Of a stretch of 64,000 nucleotides of DNA, positions 36,151 through 47,650 are shown piece by piece. Each line of letters opens with the position of its first letter. Positions within the stretch are counted from its first letter, which is position 1. A program made the position numbers and the translations under genes. The notes beneath the pieces were generated by a model that saw only the letters and a program-made list of their open reading frames with translations, did not search any database and was not told the DNA's origin. Origin of the DNA: Antiaris toxicaria (taxonomy: Eukaryota; Streptophyta; Magnoliopsida; Rosales; Moraceae); NCBI GenBank assembly GCA_035233585.1, contig CP141157.1:50868001-50932000 (forward strand). Reading direction: 5' to 3'.

Positions 36151-37549
36151 TTCAGAGGCTTGATAGGGGTCCCCAACACTATTACTAACCCCGTTTAGGT
36201 ATAATTCTTTTTTAAAATATATTTATATATATTATAGTAAATAACATATATATATTTAAATCTATAAAAAAATTTGCCTATCTTCATATGAACAACATAC
36301 ATGTACACATATATTCCCTTTTATATAATTTTTATTTTATTTTTTGTTATTTTAGATTATTTTTGTGCTATGCATCTCTAAATGGGTTAATAGGAAAATC
36401 CAAACCCGCCTTGCAAAACCTCACCAAACCCGCCACCGCCCCACTAACATGAACAGGAATACAGGGGCAAGGATGGGAGTGTTTCTTCTCGCAGGGTGGG
36501 TTGGAGATAAATCCACCCACCCCAAATACACCTGGTTGTCATCCCTAAATATATCAATGAAACAATAAATTTTTCAACAAAAAGCTAAGTTCATGTGTCC
36601 CTTGTTCCAGTCTTGCTCTGTCTCCGATGGGAAACAGCGACACCCATCCAACCAGAAGTTGTCTGTGATCTTATTTCTTAAACACTGCTTCTGACGGGGT
36701 GTTAAACATTTTGGTCTAGATGATATAGGGGTTTTTTGAAATGGGATCGAATGATAATTTATTTTTGTTTGTCTTTGTGCCACTCTTGATGAAAACTACT
36801 AGTTTTAACGCTTCGCTTGCATTCTAATTTTGTTGAAGAAGCTGAATCACACATTAAGGACACATTGTTACACAAGAGGCGGAAAAGGCAAAAGATTTTG
36901 GTTTTTGGTGGTTATGGTGGTTCTGGATCATCAAAATGGAAAGTATGGAAAAAAAAACATCTGAAATTATTTGGTACATGGTAGTGGAAATTAGATGGTT
37001 ATGAAAGTGGAGAGGTGCTTTCAATGGAACTAGAAAAGCTCTATTAACCAAATGGAATAATTGCATAACAAGATACGAGACAAGGATGGGAAACAACTAA
37101 TTTGAATCCTATAGATTCACACTCCTAATGGAAACTAGAAGCTAATCTAGAACATAAGACTACAAACAAATGAAACCGAATCATAGGGTAATTAAACTAA
37201 CATCATGAAAACAACACAAGTTAAGTCCTAAAACACCAAGCATAGTTTCGTAGGTAGTTCTCGCAATCTCTGTCACTAAACTAGGACAGAGCCGTGAACG
37301 TCCAGGCTAAGGTGATCACGGTCTCCCAGAAAATGTACCAAAGAGTTCTCTCTCTTCTTGCTAAAAATGTCCTACAATCTGCGGAAAATGTAATCTCATA
37401 AAACTGTGTTGTTTTTAGGCTGTAAATTGTTTTCAATTGTTTTCAATCATTTAAAACAATTTACAGCCTAAAAACAAATCCAAACAAAATGAGAAAAGAA
37501 AGTACTAGGATCATCAGCGTTATAAGACCATATCAAACCTCAAACTGCA
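36151..37549. other. Intergenic spacer, Yos1 downstream
   Basis: Mostly AT-rich. 36400-36552 is GC-richer and ends with TTGTCATCCCTAAAT, like the right end of the element at 11515-12132. 36574-37096 has minus- and plus-strand frames without motifs. 37430-37470 contains an inverted repeat built on GTTTTTAGGCTGTAAATTGT. Confidence 0.45.
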
Positions 37550-37783
37550 TCATCCAGACACCAACTTCACGACAATAGAGATGGAGTTGAGCAGTATGAG
37601 GGGAAGTCTCAAGTACTGGGTGGCATAAATGAGGCCTATGATCTGTCCCTTGAAAGACTTTGTCTTGCCTCCCGAGAATTCGGAGAAGCTCCATCCTCTA
37701 GGCGCAAGGAAACGATCCTCATTTAGTATTGCCAGCGCGTTTGCAAGTAGCAGAAAGCCCTCAAGCAATGTCCACAAACCCAT
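37550..37783 (-). CDS. Yos1/IER3IP1-like ER-Golgi membrane protein
   Basis: A 77-aa protein of the Yos1 family (human IER3IP1). The yeast member is a small membrane protein that works with Yip1-Yif1 in vesicle traffic between ER and Golgi. The whole protein fits: MGLWTLLEGFLLLANALAIL forms the first membrane helix, NEDRFLAPRGWSF is the conserved loop, and the C-terminal half (QIIGLIYATQYLRLPLIL onward) is the second hydrophobic region. The start at 37783 is chosen because the sequence then begins MGLW as in the family. A frame opening five codons earlier (MVSGK) crosses a splice acceptor (TTTCAG, ending at 37789) and is rejected. A 5' UTR intron of about 671 bases (38459-37789) separates it from a leader exon. 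The coding part has no intron. Confidence 0.92.
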   Translation of the reverse strand: MGLWTLLEGFLLLANALAILNEDRFLAPRGWSFSEFSGGKTKSFKGQIIGLIYATQYLRLPLILLNSISIVVKLVSG

Positions 37784-37808
37784 TTTACCTGAAACCATAA
37801 AAGATTCA

Positions 37809-38156
37809 TTTCATACCACATTCAAACGGTTCTGTCATTAGTAAAGATTTTCTCCCCCATTCCCTCTTTCTGTTTGGAACATTTAAACCCTAAAAACAAA
37901 GAAGCTCAAACATTTTCTCAATTTTCAACAATTTGGTCTCCATTTTTTGTTTTTTGTTTTTTTCTTCCCCACGAAAATCTCGTTTCATACCACGTTCAAA
38001 CAGTTCTGTCATTAGTAAAGATTTTTCCCCCCATTTCCCTCTTTCTCTTTGGAACATTAGAAACCCTAAGTACAAAGAAGCTCAAACATTTTCTCAATTT
38101 TCAACAATATAGACTCCATTTTTTGTTTTTATTTTTTTTATTTTTGGTTTTTTCCC
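37809..38156. repeat. 174-bp tandem duplication in the Yos1 leader intron
   Basis: TTTCATACCACATTCAAACG begins at 37809 and recurs (TTTCATACCACGTTCAAACA) at 37983, giving a 174-base period. Both copies continue through TCTGTCATTAGTAAAGATTT, GCTCAAACATTTTCTCAATT and a T-rich end. Each copy carries a plus-strand AAACCCTAA word (near 37886 and 38061), identical to the plant telo-box. Confidence 0.85.
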
Positions 38157-38459
38157 CACAAATCACAAGAATTTCGTTAAAGGGAGTACTTTGTACACGC
38201 ATTAAGAATTCATGAACATTAACGGAGAAAAATCAAAAAACTCATCAAGAACAATAATACTTGATCATGTATACATACATAGTTATGGAACATATACATA
38301 TATATATATATGATGTATACTGGAACATGGTTCCATCGATCTGAAAGGAAACTTCGATCAGAACGAAGACGCGAAACGAATAGGACAGAAACTAAAATGA
38401 AAAAGAAAAACCTTCATTAATGAAAAAAGAAGATATGGGAATAGAAAAAGAAGAAATAC

Positions 38460-38545
38460 CTTCGACGGAGAAGTGCCGGTGGCGATAGATCTGGTCGACT
38501 GATCAGAAAATATTAGATGATTAAGACGGTTCCGTTTAGACACGC
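38460..38545 (-). promoter_or_regulatory. Likely 5' UTR exon of the Yos1-like gene
   Basis: Read on the minus strand, this stretch ends CTTCTCCGTCGAAG followed by a donor GTATTTC at 38459. It pairs with the acceptor at 37790-37789 directly before the start codon. Its upstream edge (transcription start) is a guess; no TATA box was fixed. Confidence 0.5.
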
Positions 38546-38746
38546 ATCAACTTTTTTTTTTTTTTAAAGAATATATGCTTTTTGGGTTTTTGGCAACGAA
38601 GTGCCTGTATTTTTTATGATTTGATAAATTAGCTATCATATTTTAGTATTATCAATTTTGCCCAATATTTAAAAATCTTGTCAATTGCACTTCAATAAGT
38701 CACATTGTAAGAAAAATTGGATGGAATGGTAAATGATAAGGTGAAC

Positions 38747-39350
38747 ATCGGATGGGTTGGATAGGTTTTTGGAATTTTTCAACCCATTCAATTGGGTAGG
38801 TTGAAAAAATATTTTACTCACTGATCAACTCAATATAGAAAATCAACTCACCCAATTAGGGTTGGGTTGGGTTTGGTGGATTCGACGGGTTATGCATTTT
38901 ATTAAAAAATATATATAATGAAAATTTTAAAGAAAGAAAAAGAACTCATTATAAATTCTCTAAAATAAATTCTATTATAGTCTTTGCACAAAGAAAAAGT
39001 TGTAATATAAAATAAATATACGTTTTGAAAATCATTAAGAGATGTAAGAATACTGAAATAATTAGTAGTATTTTTCACAATATCACAAAAAATTACATCC
39101 ATATTATATATTGAAGTAATGCATTTTATATATTCAAATAATCTGAACAATGTTTAAAGATGAACATTATTCTATAAAAAAAAATGAAGTGAAAATCGGA
39201 TGGGTTGGATGAGTTTTTGAGATTTTTTCAACTCACCTATTAAAGATTAAATGGGATGAAAATTTTTTTACTCACCCAATCAACTCAATATAAAAAATAA
39301 ATCTATCTTATTATGATTAGATTAAATAAATTAAGTGGATTTATTGAATT
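38747..39350. repeat. Pair of dispersed direct repeats rich in GGGTTGG
   Basis: Two segments, about 38747-38900 and 39187-39350, share CGGATGGGTTGGAT, TTTTCAACTCA/CCCA, ATTTTACTCAC and CAACTCAATATA in the same order. Between them lies AT-rich DNA without features. The family is unidentified. Confidence 0.5.
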
Positions 39351-39656
39351 ATTGGTTTTTTTTTTACACCTAATACACGTTTATGTTGCATACACACTTT
39401 TAAAGGAGCATATTTAGCTAATTTTACATTATTGAGCCAAAAAGAAAAAGAAAAAAAGAAGATTTATTTATCCTTCACTTTCTTTTTAGCATTGTATATT
39501 CACTCTGTTATGACGGGTTTTTTTTTTCCCTGCATCCTTTGTTTTGTTGTTATTTGCCTTTGCCACCAATTAAAGGCTTAAAAATGAAGAAAATCTTCAT
39601 TAAAAAAAAAAAAGAGAAAGAGAGAGAAAGGGATCTAGTAGGGGTGGCACGATCCA

Positions 39657-40003
39657 AGGGGTCGTTTGGAGCAATGTCTTCAGACCTTAAAAATCAATTT
39701 TTTTTCAAAATTTCATCACTTTTCACTATTTATATCTTCAAAACACTACAGTAAACTCCAAACTTTAAAAATTCATAACTTTATGTATACAAATCCAAAT
39801 GAGATAAAATTTTTCTTAAAATTGCATAGAATTTAGAGAGGAACGAAACAATATCCATATTGATATTTTTTTTCTAAAAAAATTTTTAAAATGTTTTATT
39901 TTTTCACCTCAAACAGTTTTTTCTCCCAAACACATTTTCCAAAACAACTTTTTTCCAACCAAAAAATAATGTCTCCAGTCTCCTCCCCCAAACACCCCCT
40001 AAA
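39657..40003. mobile_element. MITE-like repeat, family B copy 3
   Basis: It starts AGGGGTCGTTTGGAGCAATG and ends TCCCCCAAACACCCCC. The interior matches 1441-1776 closely (TCATCACTTTTCACTATTTA, TTTCACCTCAAACAGTTTTT). Both inverted ends (GGGGTCGTTTGG / CCAAACACCCC) are visible. Confidence 0.65.
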
Positions 40004-40654
40004 TTTTTTTAGATATATTTGTCATTTTAAATTTTTTTTTAATTTTGTTAGATTTTGTAAGACAAAATTTGGTGGAGTGCTTATTAGGGATGTTTTTATA
40101 ATTTTACCTATTTTAACAGTAAATTAAATTTTTTATCCACTTAATTTATTAATTTAATTATTATTTTTAGTTTCCTTTTTTACCCCTATGTCAAAACTAG
40201 GGTCTCAATAGCAAAGTTTCAGATCCTCTCTCTCCTTCTAATTTCTTTCTCCTCCCTCTCTCTTCGATCTCCAACACTTCCGTCCTCATGCCGCTGCAGT
40301 CACCGAAGATCATCGAAAATCAGAGATCAGAGGTGAATCGTGCGAGCATCACCATGAGCTCCACCGTCGCATGCAAAAGGGCCTCAGATCGCAGTTGCTT
40401 GGGTCCTAGAACTTTCTCTTTCCTCCTATTTTCTCTTTTTCTACTGGCAATTCACATTGTCGTGAGCAGAAATCTAGGTCGTTAATGGTGATTTCACACA
40501 CACACACACACACACACTCTCTCTCTCTCTCTCTCACACTCATCTCTCGCTTGTGGAGTCGGTTCGATTTCAGCCATCACCGATTGGTTGTTTTGTGTCT
40601 ATCTCTTTTTCTTCTAGCTCACTGAACCAGTCAAAGATAGTTCTCCATCGTTAC
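40004..40654. other. Gene-like leader and microsatellites before the copia block
   Basis: A CT-rich, GC-richer stretch (40210-40480) with a 65-codon plus-strand frame from 40288 (no motif) is followed by (CA)n and (CT)n tracts at 40497-40535. It resembles a plant 5' leader or first exon, but no downstream exons were found. It may be a relic broken by the retrotransposon complex. Confidence 0.35.
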
Positions 40655-43600
40655 TTTTTTGTTTTGTGGAGTTCAACTATTTGATTCAATTTTGCAGAAC
40701 TTATGGTTTGAGTATGAGGTTATTTTTGTTTTTGTTTTTGTTTTTGTTTTTTTTGGTTTTGGATTTTGGATTTCAATTTAATGAAATTGTTGTTTGCCTT
40801 AGAGTTTGACTCTCAAATCATCAATGTATACATATGTTTGATTAAACTTGCATTTTAAGTAATTTGATGATGAATTAATGACTAATTGATGCATTATTTA
40901 AAAGAATAAGTATTTGCTGGTAATCTACTTTTACTTGTGTGCATTAATATTAGAGGGAGTCTGAATTCGCTTGTTTGATGATTTGTTTCTAGCATATACT
41001 TTTATTTCTGTGCCATATTTTTCTCATATAAATGTAGCTCAAATTGATACAAAAAATTCTGTGCTATATACCATTTGCCTATACTGTTCAAGCATGAACA
41101 TGTTTGTTTTAGTCTTGTATAATCAGCAAATTGTTTCATGAATAAGCTATTGGATCTTTAATTCAATGTTGGGCTTATATGTGAATAATTATGTGTTGCA
41201 AGTTGTTGAATATGGTTAAGTCTAATTAAAAGTGATCTACTAAGTTTTGAGTAATTTGAGCTTTAATATATTTGATAGGATGTGGGCCTTTAATGTATAG
41301 AGACCTAAAGGATAATTTCTATTTTAATAATAGGCTAAAATAGAAATACTAAAAAGATAACATGATAATTATCTATATATATAATGGTTATGATTCACAG
41401 ATCACATGTAGTATTATTATCATCTTTTTTTTTTTTAATATCCCATTAATAGAGAGAGAACATAGTGAATACATAATGGGTTCTTTAGGATAACGTGTTA
41501 ATCTGAAAGACAAACCACATGACTCTAGAAAGTGATTTATTGATATAGATTTAGGTACACTTCTATTTATTCATTAATTGATTCTTGGTGATCCAACATG
41601 AATGTTCTTGGGATTTCAGGTGATGGTTTTTCCGTAAGGATTTTTCTAACAAGTTGTATTAGTGAGAATTCATGTTAAAATATTGGGAATTGAAAATTTC
41701 ATTCGACTACATGATTTTAAATTTATATATCGGTATATTGATGTATGCATTAAGGTTTTGGTATGAATATTAGGGTTTATTGATGCATGTTTAAAGTTCA
41801 AGAACATTAAGGAAGAATTTTGGGGTTAAAATTCGCATATTAGGTTTTGGAATGCGAATTTTCGACCCCAAATTTCAAATTCAGAATACTTTACAAACGT
41901 CATACAAAATGGTACATCTGAACCCGTACAGACTATACGATCCCGCACGACCTATACGGGGATTGTACGGGCCATGTTCGGACGTTGTATGAAACAATTT
42001 CACTCGTGCCTGTGTGGAACTGTACAATCACGTATAAAGGATGTTGTACGGAACAGTCTCACTCACCCTGTATGGACTTGTACCATCTGTACGAAATCTT
42101 AGGGGCCACCTGCATCAAGCTTAGGTTTTTAGTACATAAGCCTAATTAGGCATGTGACAAGATTTAGGCTGCAGGCTTTGACCCATAGTAATTTAAAAAA
42201 AAAAAATTTAAGGATCAACTTTGGTGCAAAATTTCAAATATTGGTATGTTTATATATATATTTTTAGATGAATTAATTGAAATAACTTGCTGCTAAAGTG
42301 ACCTTTCTTGTAGAAATTAATTTTATTTTGAAATATAAACTATTGTGTATATGTAACTTCTGTAAATATTTATCAACCCAAAGGAAGGTGAATATCTAAT
42401 AGAATTGCATATGCACTTATGGTAATAAATAAGTGATGATTATTCAGATTTACATGTGAACAACAAGTTGACCTAAAGGAAAATTTTTTGTTTGCCATGT
42501 TCTTTTTATCAGTGTTTAATTACTACACAAAAATATCACTTACAAGTTAATATTTTATCTTTGGACAAAAGACAAAATATTAAAGGAGTGTCCTGTATCT
42601 TAACATGGGGTTTACCTTTATTTGAATTTATTTTTGTTTTGAGCCTTACATAAGCTTATTTTGTTTATTTGTTGTCTTCTGTTCAGTTATGACTCGTGCT
42701 AATATTACTACCACTATCACTTCTATTCTTATGCTAAATGGTTCTAACTTCAAGACATAATAAGATAACCTTTTGATAATTCTCGAAGTCATAGATCTCG
42801 ACCTTATGATAAGGGTTGATTCTCCTGCACGTCTTAAGGATAATAGTACCTCTGATCAAAAGAGCGATATAGAAAGGTGAGAGAAATCAAATTGTATGTG
42901 TATGATGATCATGAAAGAGGCCATTCCAAAAGCATTTTGTCTGAAAAGTTATTAAGGCTAAGGATTTCCTTATGGATATTGAAAAGAGGTTTGTTAAGAA
43001 CGAAAGGGCTGAAATATGTATGCTCTTGATAAGTCTAATTTTAATGAGATATAAAGTCAAAGGCAATATCAGAGAATACATCCTTAAGATGTCTCATCTT
43101 GCTTCTAAATTGAAAGCACTTAAGCTCAATTCCTCTGAGGACTTGCTGGTGCATCTAGTTTTGATCTCACTTCCATCGCAGTTTAACTAGTTTAAGGTGA
43201 GTTACAAATGTTAGAAAGAGACTTGGTCTCTAAATGAGCTCATATCATATTGTGTTTAAAAAGAGGAAATTTTGAAGCAAGATATGGCAGAAAGTGCTTA
43301 TCTGACTTAAACCTCTAAGAATAAGGACAAAAGAAAGCAAAGGTGAATGATAAGAAAACTACAGATACAACACCTCACAAGAAACAATAAAAGAGACCAG
43401 TTGACCCAGAAAGTATTAATTATTACTTCTGTGGAGTTGAAAGGCATAAGAAAAAGCAATACACCAACTATTATGCATGACGTACTAAGAAAGATATGCT
43501 TCGTAATTTGGTTTGTTCAGAGGCTAATTTAACTTCGGTATCTAGACACACATGGTAAATAAATTCTAGTCTAATAACTCACATCATTATGTCTATACAA

Positions 43601-43981
43601 GGTTGCCTATGTTGCCAAAAGTTAAGCAATGTTGAAAGATACATTTATGTGGGCGATGGCAAAACAATTTAAGTTGAGGCAACAAGAAAATATAGATTAT
43701 TGTTAAAGATTGGATTTTATTTGGATCTTGATGAGACATTTATTGTACTATTTTTTAGACAGAATTTAATTTCTATTTTTGCTTTGGATAAATCTGGTTA
43801 TTCTTGTTCTTTTAAGAATGAAAAATTTAGTTTGTTTTATGATTTAAAATTAATTGGTTCTAGTCCTTTGTTCAGTTACGATAATATTTATTTAATTAAT
43901 ACAATTGCTTCATTCAATGAATCCTTGCAATTAAGTACACGAGGTATAAAGAATAAATTAACCAATGAGATTTCAACTAAC
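40655..43981 (+). mobile_element. Ty1/copia retrotransposon block, copy 1 (truncated)
   Basis: The block corresponds in order, with perhaps 10-15% difference by eye, to 48082-51386. It comprises a shared flank (40655-41150), a degenerate LTR of about 500 bases (about 41151-41652, beginning TATTGGATC and ending TAACA), a primer-binding-site-like AAGTTGTATTAGTGAG (degraded from TGGTATCAGAG), a leader, and a gag frame from ATG 42689. Gag pieces (DIEKRFVKNERAEI, HLASKLKALKL, LVLISLPSQFN) are followed by a degraded zinc knuckle and the start of the protease region (RHTW then IMSIQGC) and LDLDETF. Multiple stops and frameshifts make it non-functional. Homology to copy 2 ends abruptly at 43981, where other DNA begins. 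Confidence 0.8.
41151..41652 (+). repeat. Copia LTR, copy 1
   Basis: Boundaries are inferred from the matching inverted copy at 55043-55542 and from the primer-binding site that follows. Start TATTGGATC (degenerate TGTTGGATC), end TTTTTCTAACA. Confidence 0.55.
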
Positions 43982-43986
43982 AAACA

Positions 43987-44082
43987 GGTATATGCATGGA
44001 TATAAATTATAGAATAACAAATAAGGTTTCTTTAAGACAAAGTTTGTAAGCAAGATATCAGCATCGTATCCATGCATATACT
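43987..44082. repeat. Short inverted-repeat (hairpin) segment at the copia break
   Basis: GTATATGCATGGATA at 43988 is mirrored by TATCCATGCATATAC ending at 44082, a perfect 15-bp inverted repeat about 65 bases apart. It lies exactly between the end of copia copy 1 and the 617-bp array. It could be a very short transposon-like insertion or a rearrangement junction. Confidence 0.55.
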
Positions 44083-44124
44083 AATACAATGTATATCCTA
44101 CTCAAGAATTACGATTCTCTAACA

Positions 44125-47100
44125 CTGAAATAATATTATTTCTCAGAAGAAAAATCCCACAATAGGGAAACTAAAAACTAAGCTGTTTGACCATGAAAGA
44201 ATAATTATATATGTGTATGTGTATTTATTCGACCATAAAAATAGGCTATAATTATCTTTTTGACCTCATCATGTCGTAGTCCATGATCATCATTAGTATT
44301 CTAATATCAGATTTCATACATCTAAGCCTAAATATGTTTCCCATTAACCCTAAACTTCGAGACCCGCTTTCCATTCAGAATTATCTCATCATTGTTTAAA
44401 GATTTCAAAATCAGTCAAGCGTACAAAGGCTGTTCATAAATCGTTGAGATGTTTCCAATCTCGATCCTCTCCATGCAATCCCCATACTCTTTGTTGAAGA
44501 CATCCAACACCTAATCCTTGGACAGTGGAAAATTCTACGAAAATGTCAAGAACAAAGTCCCTTCGTCCTGAGGAACATGTAACTCGAGGCTACTGCAAAT
44601 ATCACTCTGAGTTTAGCCTTGGTTGAACATGCTACTATACTCCTAAACTTTAGTAGATGGTTTGTATTCCTTAAGCAGGGTGGAGATAGTCACACTTCTG
44701 AATAGCAGGTGTGGGAACCCAGGGACAAGGAGGAGGTAAGTTTAAAATAACATTATTTCTTAGAAGAAAAATCCCATAATAGGGAGACTAAAAACCAAGC
44801 TGTTTGACCATGGAAGAATAATTATATGTGTATGTGTGTATTTATTCGACCATAGAAATAGGCTATAATTATCTTTTTGACCTCATCATGTCGTAGTCCA
44901 TGATCATCATTAGTATTCTAATCTCAGATTTCATACCTCTAAGCCTAAATATGTTTCCCATTAACCCTAAACTTCGAGACCCGCTTTCCATTTAGAAATA
45001 TCTGAGCATCGTTTAAAGATTTCAAAATCAGTCAAGGGTACAAAGGTTGTTCATTAATCGTTGAGATGTTTCCTATCTCGATCCTCTCCATGCAATCCCC
45101 ATACTCTTTGTTGAAGACATCCAACACCTTATCCTTGGACAGTGGAAAATTTTGTGAAAATGTCAAGAACAAAGTCCCTTCATCCTAAGGAACATGTAAC
45201 TAGAGGATGTTGTAAATATCATTCTGAGTCCAGCCTTGGTTGAACATGCTACTATACTCCTAAACTTTAGGGGATGGGTTGTATTCCTTGAGTTGGGTGG
45301 AGATAGTCATGCTTTTGAACAACAGGTGTGGGAACCAGGGACAAAGAGAAAGCAAGTTCGAAATAACATTATTTCTCAAAAAAAAAAATCCCGTAATGGG
45401 GAGACTAAAAACCAAGCTGTTTGACCATGCAAGAATAATTATATATATGTGTGTGTATTTATTCAACCATAGAAATAAGCTATAATTATCTTTTTAACAT
45501 CATCATGCCGTAGTCCATGATCATCATCAGTATTCCAATATCAGATTTCATATTTCTAAGCTTAAATATGTTTCCCATTAACCCTAAACTTCGAGACCCG
45601 CTTTTCATTCAAAATTATCTCATCATTGTTTAAAGATTTCAAAATTAGTCAAGCGTACAAAGGCTGTTCATAAATCGTTGAGATGTTTCCTATTTCGATC
45701 CTCTCCATGCAATCCCCATACTCTTTGTTGAAGACATCCAACATCTAATCCTTGGACAGTGGAAAATTCTACGAAAATGTCAAGAACAAAGTCCCTTCAT
45801 CCTGAGGAACATGTAACTCGAGGCTACTGCAAATATCACTCTGAGTTTAGCCTTGGTTGAACATGCTACTATACTCTTAAACTTTAGTCGATGGTTTGTA
45901 TTCCTTGAGCAGGGTAGAGATAGTCACACTTCTGAATAGCAGGTGTGGGAACCCAGGGACAAGGAGGAGGTAAGTTTAAAATGACATTATTTCTTAGAAG
46001 AAAAATCCCATAATAGGGAGACTAAAAACCAAGCTTTTTGACCATGGAAGAATAATTATATGTGTGTGTGTGTATTTATTCGACCATAAAAATAGGCTAT
46101 AATAATCTTTTTGACCTCATCATGTCGTAGTCCATGATCATCATTAGTATTCTAATATCAGATTTCATACCTTTAAGCCAAAATATGTTTCCCATTAACC
46201 CTAAACTTTGAGACTCGCTTTCCATTCAGAATTATCTCAGCATCGTTTAAAGATTTCCAAATCAGTCAAAGGTACAAAGGCTATTCATAAATCGCTGAGA
46301 TGTTTCCTATTTCGATCTTCTCTATGCAATCCCCATACTCTTTGTTGAAGACATCCAACACCTCATCCTTGGACAGTGGAAAATTTTGTGAAAATGTCAA
46401 GAATAAAGTCCTTTCGTCCTAACGAACATGTAACTAGAGACTATTATAAATATCATTCTGAGTCCAGCCTTGGTTGAACATGCTACTATACTTCTAAACT
46501 TTAAGGGATATGTTGTATTCCTTGAGTTAGGTGGAGATAGTCATGCTTCTGAACAACAGGTATGGGAACCCAGGGACAAGGAGGAGGCAAGTTCGAAATA
46601 ACATTATTTCTCAAAAGAAAAATCCTGCAATGGAGAGACTAAAAACCAAGCTGTTTGACCATGGAAGAATAATTATATATATGTGTGTGTATTTATTTGA
46701 CCATAGAAATAGGCTATAATTATCTTTTTGACATCATCATGTCATGGTCCATGATCATCATCCGTATTCCAATCTCAGATTTCATACTTCTAAGCTTAAA
46801 TATGTTTTCCGTTAACCCTAAACTTCGAGACCCGCTTTCCATTCAGAATTATCTCATCATTGTTTAAAGATTTCAAAATCAATCAAACATAATAAGGCTG
46901 TTCATAAATCGTTGAGATGTTTCCTATCTTGATCCTCTTCATGCAATCCCCATACTCTTTGTTGAAGACATCCAACACCTAATCCTTTGACAGTGGAAAA
47001 TTCTGCGAAAATGTCAAGAACAAAGTCCCTTCATCCTCAGGAACATGTAACTTGAGGCTGCTGTAAATATCACTCTGAGTCCAGCCTTGGTTGAACATAC

Positions 47101-47206
47101 TACTATACTCTTAAACTTTAGGGGATGGTTTGTATTTCTTGAGCAGGGTGGAGATAGTCACACTTCCGAACAGCAGGTGTGGGAACCCAGGGACAAGGAG
47201 AAGGCA
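44125..47206. repeat. Five-unit tandem array, exact 617-bp period
   Basis: The marker GGAACATGTAACT occurs at 44572, 45189, 45806, 46423 (as CGAAC...) and 47040, and ATGTCGTAGTCC or a variant at 44271, 44888, 45505, 46122 and 46739. Every spacing is 617. The array spans about five units. Units 1 and 3 share variants (AACTCGAGGCTACTGC, GAGCAGGGT, AATAGCAGG, GGTAAGTTTAAAAT) and units 2 and 4 share others (AACTAGAG, GAGTCCAGCC, AACAACAGG, GCAAGTTCGAAAT), so a 1234-bp dimer was itself duplicated. Unit 5 joins directly to the minus-strand pseudogene at 47111-47650. On the minus strand each unit contains the decayed 3' coding part of that gene. Confidence 0.9.
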
Positions 47207-47650
47207 GTCCAGGACCACATCTGGGGTACTAAAGAAGGACCACAATAGGATCTTAACGAACACATGAGAGCATACGGTCTGGAGGGTGTTCCTTATACCC
47301 GCTACTGTTGTGAACCTTTTGCATGAGTTAAAGGTTTTGAGGGAAAGCTTTTGGTCCATCACAGAAGAGGTGAAATGTATGCCGTGTTTGAGGTCTATAC
47401 GTGGGGTACGAACATTAAAAGACTTAACCAATACAATGGCTTTATCGCATTGAATGTTGACTAAGATTTCAAAGACTCCCACTATTTTTCCTATGATGTT
47501 GGGGAAGCCTCTCTCTTTGAGCCACAACCACGTCGTGATAATGAGTAACGACTCAGTAGGGTCGCGCATCATGTTTTTGATTAAATGAGTAAAAATCTTC
47601 CTATCCACCTTGTGGTACATCACGTTGTGATAAAGATCATTCTCTGTCAT
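47111..47650 (-). pseudogene. Decayed plant gene, family with C-terminal RRM-like domain
   Basis: A 179-codon minus-strand frame starts MTENDLYHNVMYHKVDRKIF and includes LIKNMMRDPTESLLIITTWLW, GFPNIIGKIVG and LLVPGFPHLLFGSVTI. I recall a plant-specific family of uncharacterised proteins with this N-terminus and a C-terminal RNA-recognition-like domain carrying EDEGTLFLTFSQNFPLSKDE- and NGKH--ARKYE-type motifs. The latter pieces are found, with stops, on the minus strand of the adjacent array units (for example EDEGTLFLTFSQNFPLSKD and RVSKFRVNGKH). The gene therefore ran from 47650 into the array and is broken there by stops (LKKYKPSPKV then stop). It is a pseudogene by these breaks; the family's function is not known to me. 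Confidence 0.6.

Noticed and set aside
36574..37096. Minus-strand frames of 69 and 80 codons
   Set aside because: No motif, no splice structure and no start context; not enough to call a gene or a relic.
37784..37798. Alternative Yos1 start five codons upstream (MVSGK)
   Set aside because: Those codons straddle a splice acceptor TTTCAG and lie in the leader intron; the family begins MGLW or MGFW.
40288..40485. 65-codon plus-strand frame after a CT-rich leader
   Set aside because: It ends in hydrophobic intron-like translation, shows no family motif and no downstream exons; recorded only as a gene-like leader.
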